From Ignavibacteriota bacterium (GTDB lineage Bacteria > Bacteroidota > Ignavibacteria > Tepidaquicellales > Tepidaquicellaceae): 6,057 nt of DNA. The position numbers and the translations under genes are program-made. The notes beneath the pieces are model-generated. The model was not told the DNA's origin, made no database searches, and worked only from the letters and a program-made list of their open reading frames with translations. Below, piece by piece: positions 1 through 4,040 of this stretch; position 1 is the stretch's first letter; the number at the start of each line of letters is the position of its first letter. The stretch is taken from NCBI GenBank assembly GCA_003135995.1, contig PNBM01000212.1, positions 3,403 through 9,459 on the forward strand, written 5' to 3'.

Positions 1-401
1 ATATAATAGATGAGTTTCCTGAATTTGAAGCAAAAGTTTTTTTTGGTGGTCCTGTGCAAACCGAACTTGTAAATTTTATACATAAATCGGAAACTGATAT
101 AAAAGGCGGCTATGAAATAACAGATGGAGTATTCTGGGGAGGAAATTTTGAAATATTAAAATTATTAATCGAAGAAAATAAACTGGATTCATCAGATTTT
201 AAATTTTTTGTCGGTTACGCCGGCTGGAGCGTAAATCAACTTGAAGAAGAATTAAAAATTAATTCCTGGTACGTAGCTGAATTTAAAGAAGAATATCTTT
301 TCAATGACGAACCTGAAAAACTGTGGCATACAATTTTGAGAGAAATGGGTGGTGAGTATTCTATTATATCGACTTTTCCGGACGACCCATCTTTAAATTA
401 A
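1..401 (+). CDS. YqgE/AlgH family protein (UPF0301), 5' end missing
   Basis: The reading frame is open from codon 3-5 to the stop at 399-401, giving 132 visible codons. The family is usually about 180-190 residues, so roughly the first 50 are outside the window. A GTG at 54 could be taken for a start, but it is the Val of the conserved VFFGGPVQTEL motif and the frame continues upstream, so it is internal. Family signatures are in order: FFGGPV, then FIHKSE, then a GVFWGG segment, then the hallmark FFVGYAGWSVNQLEEEL, and finally a WYVAE strand and a W-x5-LREMGG helix. These match the YqgE/AlgH fold. The biochemical role of the family is not settled; AlgH was linked to alginate regulation in Pseudomonas, which should not be carried over here. 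It has no signal peptide in the visible part and is probably cytoplasmic. It converges on rubrerythrin and shares a terminator with it. Confidence 0.93.
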   Translation, partial: IIDEFPEFEAKVFFGGPVQTELVNFIHKSETDIKGGYEITDGVFWGGNFEILKLLIEENKLDSSDFKFFVGYAGWSVNQLEEELKINSWYVAEFKEEYLFNDEPEKLWHTILREMGGEYSIISTFPDDPSLN

Positions 402-463
402 TGTCAAATTACCAATTATAAATGTACAATAGAAAATCGGTTTTTTAAATTTGTTAATAAAAC

Positions 464-504
464 AAAAATCCTGTTCTTAATAAATTCATCTGAACAGGAT
501 TTTT
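464..504. terminator. bidirectional intrinsic terminator between convergent genes
   Basis: A perfect 12-bp inverted repeat pairs 465-476 (AAAATCCTGTTC) with 492-503 (GAACAGGATTTT) around a 15-nt loop. The core is GC-containing and each outer arm ends in an A/T run, so a transcript from either strand forms a hairpin followed by U residues. It begins 64 bp after the YqgE stop and ends 6 bp after the rubrerythrin stop on the other strand, the expected place for a shared terminator. Confidence 0.85.
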
Positions 505-509
505 AAATT

Positions 510-1046
510 TTAATAATTGTCATTGTAAATTTCAAAGTAAGACTGCGGATGAGTGCAGACCGGACATGCTTTCGGAGCATCCGGACCGAAATGAATGTAA
601 CCGCAATTCCTGCAAATCCACATTTTGTCACCGTCTTTTTTAAATATTTTACCTTCGTTAAAATTCTTCAGAAGTTTTTTATATCGTTCTTCGTGATTTT
701 TTTCGATTTCGGCAATTCTTAAAAAAGTTTTTGCAATTGCCGTGAATCCTTCTTCTTCAGCAATCTTTGCAAATTCAGGATACATTTCCGTCCATTCATA
801 ATGTTCACCACCGGCGGCGGCAGTAAGATTTTCAGCAGTTGTACCTATTCCCTTCAGATATTTAAAATGTATTTTAGCGTGCTCTCTTTCATTATCAGCA
901 GTTTCAAGAAAAAAATCCGCAATTTGTTCGTAACCTTCTTTTTTTGCAACGCTTGCAAAATAAGTGTATTTATTGCGTGCCTGCGATTCACCTGCGAAAG
1001 CCGCAAGAAGATTTTGCTCCGTTTTAGTACCTTTTAAATCATTCAT
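510..1046 (-). CDS. rubrerythrin (diiron peroxidase with C-terminal rubredoxin domain)
   Basis: This 178-residue protein is a complete classical rubrerythrin. Residues 1 to about 135 form the ferritin-like four-helix bundle. The diiron ligands are visible as E20 ([10 protein letters not shown]), E53 and H56 (NEREHAKIH), E84 and E87 (EWTEMYP) and E115 and H118 ([10 protein letters not shown]). Residues 140-178 form a rubredoxin-type domain whose Fe(SCys)4 site is C145-x2-C148 and C161-x2-C164, with the 12-residue spacing of known rubrerythrins. In the family, electrons pass from NAD(P)H-dependent donors through the rubredoxin iron to the diiron site, which reduces hydrogen peroxide to water in the cytoplasm of anaerobes and microaerophiles. 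The ATG at 1044-1046 gives the expected N-terminus ([10 protein letters not shown]), so the start is secure although no Shine-Dalgarno is seen. It appears monocistronic: terminators lie on both sides, and a promoter with a dyad element sits just upstream. It is slightly shorter than the Desulfovibrio protein (about 191 residues), and no ligand is lost. Confidence 0.98.
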   Translation of the reverse strand: MNDLKGTKTEQNLLAAFAGESQARNKYTYFASVAKKEGYEQIADFFLETADNEREHAKIHFKYLKGIGTTAENLTAAAGGEHYEWTEMYPEFAKIAEEEGFTAIAKTFLRIAEIEKNHEERYKKLLKNFNEGKIFKKDGDKMWICRNCGYIHFGPDAPKACPVCTHPQSYFEIYNDNY

Positions 1047-1068
1047 ATAATATTGGTTAAATTTAGAA

Positions 1069-1104
1069 TTGATAATTTTATGTTTCGAAATTAATAATTA
1101 TCAA
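1069..1104 (-). promoter_or_regulatory. putative rubrerythrin promoter inside a dyad-symmetric operator
   Basis: Reading leftwards, a -35-like TTGATA (1104-1099) is followed after 18 nt by a -10-like TAAAAT (1080-1075), each one base from the sigma70 consensus. This would start transcription about 20 nt before the rubrerythrin ATG. The same stretch is a dyad: TTGATAATT at 1069-1077 and AATTATCAA at 1096-1104 are perfect 9-bp inverted arms, and TTTCGAAA at 1083-1090 is an 8-bp palindrome on exactly the same centre (1086.5). One arm covers the -35 and the other touches the -10, so a bound dimer would block polymerase. The GATAAT/ATTATC half-sites recall Fur/PerR-type sites, but the spacing differs. 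The promoter assignment assumes a sigma70-like consensus in this organism. Confidence 0.5.
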
Positions 1105-1132
1105 AAAGATATGTAAGTCGAAAAAATAATAT

Positions 1133-1168
1133 TCGTTTCCAACCCGGTATCAGTCGGATTGGAAACGA
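1133..1168 (-). terminator. intrinsic terminator of the 687-residue protein gene
   Basis: A stem pairs TCGTTTCCAA (1133-1142) with TTGGAAACGA (1159-1168). After one C-A mismatch it continues as CCGG (1144-1147) with TCGG (1154-1157, including one G-U pair), leaving a 6-nt loop. On the minus strand it begins 10 nt after the TAA stop at 1179-1181 and is followed by an A/U-rich run ending in six U (1126-1121). The opposite side also runs into T-rich sequence. Besides ending the long gene, it insulates the rubrerythrin promoter from read-through. Confidence 0.8.
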
Positions 1169-1178
1169 TAAAATATTT

Positions 1179-3242
1179 TTATTTTATTTGACTTTGTGCC
1201 TGATGTAAAAGACTCTGGGAATCGGCGTAATTCGGGAAATCCGGAGTAATCTGTGATAACATATCTACCGCTCTCTGCCAGTTGCCTCCGTCTATACTTC
1301 TTTTACCGATTTCATAATATAAAGTATTTCTCACCGGTATTGTTTCGTTATAATTTCCATATTCGGTCTCCATACCCGAATAAACATCTGTATAAACTTT
1401 TGGAATACTTTTGTTCATATATTCAAGCGCCTCGGTGTAAGATTTATCTTTTATCATATCTTTTACTTTTTGCAGTCTTCCATCAAGTACGTAATCCACA
1501 ACTGTCTTTCTTCTATCAGACATATCAATAGTTTTGTAATTCTTCGGGAAATCAGCGAGATATACAAGGTATTGACCGGGGTCTGTGTTGTTTAATCCGA
1601 GTGTCGATACGAATTGCCACTTTTCATCGAAATAATTATTAAGAGAATTTTGCATCATCATATCTATAACGGAATTTTTTACGAAATCATCCGGAAAATC
1701 ACTGAGATATAAAACCGCTTCAAACCAGTCTCTTGAATCGTAATTTTTCTGTGCTAAATTATATTTTTCATCATAACTCATCGGGGACAGCGGAAGTGTC
1801 CTGTGAATAATGCACCTGTAAACAACATTGTTCACATCATTGATTATCTGAATATTAAAAGCAAAGACTCCGTTTAAATTATTATTCAACATCCTGAGAC
1901 CTGTAACTTTAAAATTCTTCCAATAATTATTAAAAATTTCTCCCTGAGATTTTGGAATTTTGACTTTCGCTGTTACATCTTTGTAAGTAGTGTAATTTAC
2001 AGGAATCGATATCGTAACTTCGTACATTTCGGAATTCGGGTCATAAATTCCGAGTCCCGTAATTTTTGTCTCAAAAACACCAATAGCAAAATGCTGTTTG
2101 GTTTTTACCGTAGCTTCGGAAACTTTTAATTCATCGGTAAATACCGACAGCAAATCTTTTTTTCTTGATTTAATTCTGTCAGCTCTGTTCTGCAAATCCT
2201 GGTCTGTTTGAAACTGGTCGGAAATCTGGTAAAGGTCTGTGAATCTTTTTGACATCCTTGAAAAATACTTTATCATTTCAAAATCATAGTAATATAGATA
2301 TTTATCGGTCAGGAGCACCATACGTTTATCATCAGGACTAAAAACAAATGTTCCCTGGGATGTATAGGGGTCGATTTTAGACTGATATATCAGGTTTTCG
2401 GTGAGGCTGTAAACACTTCTTTTGCCTATCGCATAATCATCTGTGACACAATATTCGAATGAAGAACTAAAAGCCGGCGGATTAAAAACATTTTCAAAAT
2501 CCTTTACCTCCGCAACCCCGCTTTGAGAGAATTTAAAAAATCTCAAATAAGGAGGGAAATTACAACCAATCAGTTCGCCTTTCGGGTCGAAATCAATTGA
2601 TTTATAATCTTTAAGTACAAAACTGCGAACCACGGAAGTTGTTTTTAAATCTATAATATTCACAACATCATTTTTTGCTTTGCAATATAAATTGCTTCCA
2701 TCTTTACTCATACTAAGCATTACGTTATCTCTGAAAGTACGGATTAAATTTCCTTCGTTATAATCATAAAGAAATGAAGCCGAATTTGTTGCGAAGCACA
2801 TTGAATTTCCATCAGAAGTGAAAGCAAAATTTACTACTCCTTCCGCATCTATGTCTTCTATTGAACTCCCTGAGGCAACATCAGCTATGAAAAAATTTTT
2901 ATCTTCAGGACCTGATGTATAGATTGCAACTCTATCGGCATTATTATTAAACTTTACTTTTATTTCATTAAACCCGCTTTTCAGCTCAACCAATGATTTT
3001 TTCGTATAATTTCCATTATCATCGAAAATACCGATTTCAAGGTATGCATCCCCTGCGCTTTTAACGACTTTAGCAACTGTCAATGTCCCTGCAGAATTAA
3101 AGCAGGCAGCATTAAAAGTACCGGCAGTTTTAAAATTTAATGCAACAGCATCTTCAAAAATCGTCTGTGCATTTAGAAAATTAAATGATATAATAATAAA
3201 TGAGATAAATAATAACCGGCTTACGATTTTATGGTGTTTCAT
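1179..3242 (-). CDS. exported WD40-like propeller / TPR-like protein of unknown function
   Basis: I do not recognise a named family for this complete 687-residue protein. Residues 1-25 are a signal peptide: a basic start (KHHK, R9), a hydrophobic core (LLFISFIIISF) and a likely signal peptidase I site NA|Q at 25/26. There is no lipobox cysteine and no T9SS tail, so a periplasmic or loosely secreted location is inferred. Residues of about 30-322 look like a degenerate beta-propeller, with WD40/YncE-style blades: FAFTSDGNSMCF (139-150), SMSKDGSNLYC (177-187), SIDFDPKGELIGC (215-227) and FVFSPDDKRMVLLTDKYLYYYD (299-320, split as FVFSPDDKRMVL and the YLYYYD strand). Residues 325-375 are helical and charged, and 384-483 form a beta-rich module (VTISIPVNYTTY, AKVKIPKSQGEIF). 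Residues of about 489-515 and 640-685 look like TPR helices (YDEKYNLAQKNYDSRDWFEAV; IGKRSIDGGNWQRAVDML). The ATG at 3240-3242 is followed directly by the signal peptide, so the start is secure. It is transcribed alone, divergently from the SRPBCC gene. A scaffold or sensor role at the envelope is possible but unproven. Confidence 0.9.
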   Translation of the reverse strand: MKHHKIVSRLLFISFIIISFNFLNAQTIFEDAVALNFKTAGTFNAACFNSAGTLTVAKVVKSAGDAYLEIGIFDDNGNYTKKSLVELKSGFNEIKVKFNNNADRVAIYTSGPEDKNFFIADVASGSSIEDIDAEGVVNFAFTSDGNSMCFATNSASFLYDYNEGNLIRTFRDNVMLSMSKDGSNLYCKAKNDVVNIIDLKTTSVVRSFVLKDYKSIDFDPKGELIGCNFPPYLRFFKFSQSGVAEVKDFENVFNPPAFSSSFEYCVTDDYAIGKRSVYSLTENLIYQSKIDPYTSQGTFVFSPDDKRMVLLTDKYLYYYDFEMIKYFSRMSKRFTDLYQISDQFQTDQDLQNRADRIKSRKKDLLSVFTDELKVSEATVKTKQHFAIGVFETKITGLGIYDPNSEMYEVTISIPVNYTTYKDVTAKVKIPKSQGEIFNNYWKNFKVTGLRMLNNNLNGVFAFNIQIINDVNNVVYRCIIHRTLPLSPMSYDEKYNLAQKNYDSRDWFEAVLYLSDFPDDFVKNSVIDMMMQNSLNNYFDEKWQFVSTLGLNNTDPGQYLVYLADFPKNYKTIDMSDRRKTVVDYVLDGRLQKVKDMIKDKSYTEALEYMNKSIPKVYTDVYSGMETEYGNYNETIPVRNTLYYEIGKRSIDGGNWQRAVDMLSQITPDFPNYADSQSLLHQAQSQIK

Positions 3243-3435
3243 AACATTTTTATTTTAAATTTAAAACACTTTTAAAAAAACTTGCTCAGTTCAAAATATT
3301 TCTAAGATTTGTAAATGTAAGATAATCAGATTTTAATGAAATTAATATGTAATAATAATGTGATTTTAAGGCTAAATTCCTGAATAAATAGTTATTATAG
3401 TTCCGGGTTTATAAATTAAATTATCCATTTATTAA

Positions 3436-3458
3436 TCCAAATGAATCTTAAATTTGGA
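3436..3458. repeat. inverted repeat 1 upstream of the SRPBCC gene
   Basis: The perfect 7-bp arms TCCAAAT (3436-3442) and ATTTGGA (3452-3458) are separated by 9 nt. It adjoins a second inverted repeat and shares two bases with it. It could be an operator half of a double site; nothing marks it as a terminator because no T run follows on either strand. Confidence 0.55.
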
Positions 3459-3482
3459 ACATTATCATCTTGTATAATGTTC
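3457..3482 (+). promoter_or_regulatory. inverted repeat 2 overlapping a putative -10 hexamer of the SRPBCC gene
   Basis: The perfect 9-bp arms GAACATTAT (3457-3465) and ATAATGTTC (3474-3482) flank an 8-nt spacer. The right arm contains most of a consensus TATAAT (3473-3478), about 75-90 bp before the gene, with only a weak -35 candidate upstream (TTAAAT, 3448-3453). An alternative reading with Bacteroidota-type elements would be TTTG at 3453-3456 and the imperfect TAATGTTC at 3475-3482. Either way the dyad covers the likely core promoter and looks like a repressor site. No regulator gene lies beside it in the window. Confidence 0.45.
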
Positions 3483-3553
3483 GTAGAATTAGATATTAAT
3501 AATGCTTCTCTCGTAAATTATAATTATTGATTTTAAAAATTGTTTAATACCTG

Positions 3554-4021
3554 ATGAGAAAAGAAAATATGGAAAAAGAATTAAAAGTAAAAAAATCGAT
3601 TGATATCAAAGCCGATATTTCAAAAGTCTGGGAAGCATTAACAAATCCGGAGTTAACAAGAAATTATTTTTTCGGATGCGAAGTGATTTCAGATTGGAAA
3701 ACAGGAAGCTCCATTATCTTCCGCCAGTTTGAAGAAGGAAAAGAAATAATTTATGTTAAGGGAATAATTTTAGAAATTGAAAACGGGAAATTTTTAAAAT
3801 TTACGGCATGGGGCCCGGAATCCGGATTTGAAGATGTAGAATCAAATTATACTCTTGTAACATACGACCTTTCCGAAACAAATCGACAAACGAAATTGAC
3901 AATAACTCACGAAAATTTTAATGAAGATTTAAAAAGATACAATGATTCAGAAAAAGGATGGTCTTACTTAATGACAGCACTGAAAGAATATTTGGAGAAC
4001 AAACCAAATGATTTATTTTGA
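3554..4021 (+). CDS. SRPBCC-superfamily protein, AHSA1-like (activator of Hsp90 ATPase homology domain)
   Basis: The 155-residue product is a single START/Bet v 1-type domain of the AHSA1 group. The signature N-terminal part is KKSIDIKADISKVWEALTNPEL at about 13-34 (beta strand, then the VWEALTNP helix), followed by a short FFGCEV turn. Next come antiparallel strands (SSIIFRQFEEGKEIIYVKG, about 52-70; FLKFTAWGPES, 80-90; SNYTLVTYDL, 97-106; TKLTITHENF, 113-122), and the long closing helix EKGWSYLMTALKEYLEN at 133-149. The fold encloses a hydrophobic cavity for small ligands; bacterial members are mostly of unknown function and should not be assumed to be Hsp90 cochaperones. There is no signal peptide, so it is cytoplasmic. 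The start is uncertain: ATG 3554 gives 155 residues, while ATG 3569 (Met6) gives 150, is preceded by purine-rich GAGAAAAGAAA and begins nearer the domain. Such genes often sit beside an ArsR regulator, but none is here. Its 3' end faces the next gene across 19 bp. Confidence 0.92.
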   Translation: MRKENMEKELKVKKSIDIKADISKVWEALTNPELTRNYFFGCEVISDWKTGSSIIFRQFEEGKEIIYVKGIILEIENGKFLKFTAWGPESGFEDVESNYTLVTYDLSETNRQTKLTITHENFNEDLKRYNDSEKGWSYLMTALKEYLENKPNDLF

Positions 4022-4040
4022 ACTTGCCAGATTCAAATAT

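Larger units (their letters stand above)
3243..3553. other. divergent intergenic region, 311 bp, very AT-rich
   Basis: This stretch separates the starts of two divergent genes and should hold both promoters. I found no plausible small gene, tRNA or mobile element in it. The half near the SRPBCC gene holds two adjoining inverted repeats (3436-3482) with a TATAAT hexamer. In the half near the long minus-strand gene I could not pick a convincing -35/-10 pair; that leader is mostly A and T runs with no Shine-Dalgarno. Confidence 0.75.

Noticed and set aside
54..401. A gene starting at the GTG codon at 54
   Set aside because: The GTG encodes the conserved Val of the GGPV motif of YqgE/AlgH and the frame is open upstream to the window edge, so the gene is truncated and starts outside.
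801..1037. Plus-strand open frame of 78 codons
   Set aside because: It lies wholly inside rubrerythrin on the opposite strand, and its Phe/Ser/Cys-rich composition is typical of a shadow frame.
1069..1104. A canonical PerR or Fur box before rubrerythrin
   Set aside because: The half-sites GATAAT and ATTATC are present, but the gap between them is 20 nt; neither the 7-1-7 PerR form nor the 19-bp Fur form fits. I keep it as an unassigned dyad.
1253..1531. Plus-strand open frame of 92 codons
   Set aside because: It is antisense to the exported propeller protein, shows no domain or signal and is rich in Tyr, Phe and Leu as expected from the reverse of the coding strand.
510..3242. An operon of the exported protein and rubrerythrin
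   Set aside because: A good terminator at 1133-1168 and a separate promoter before rubrerythrin stand between them.
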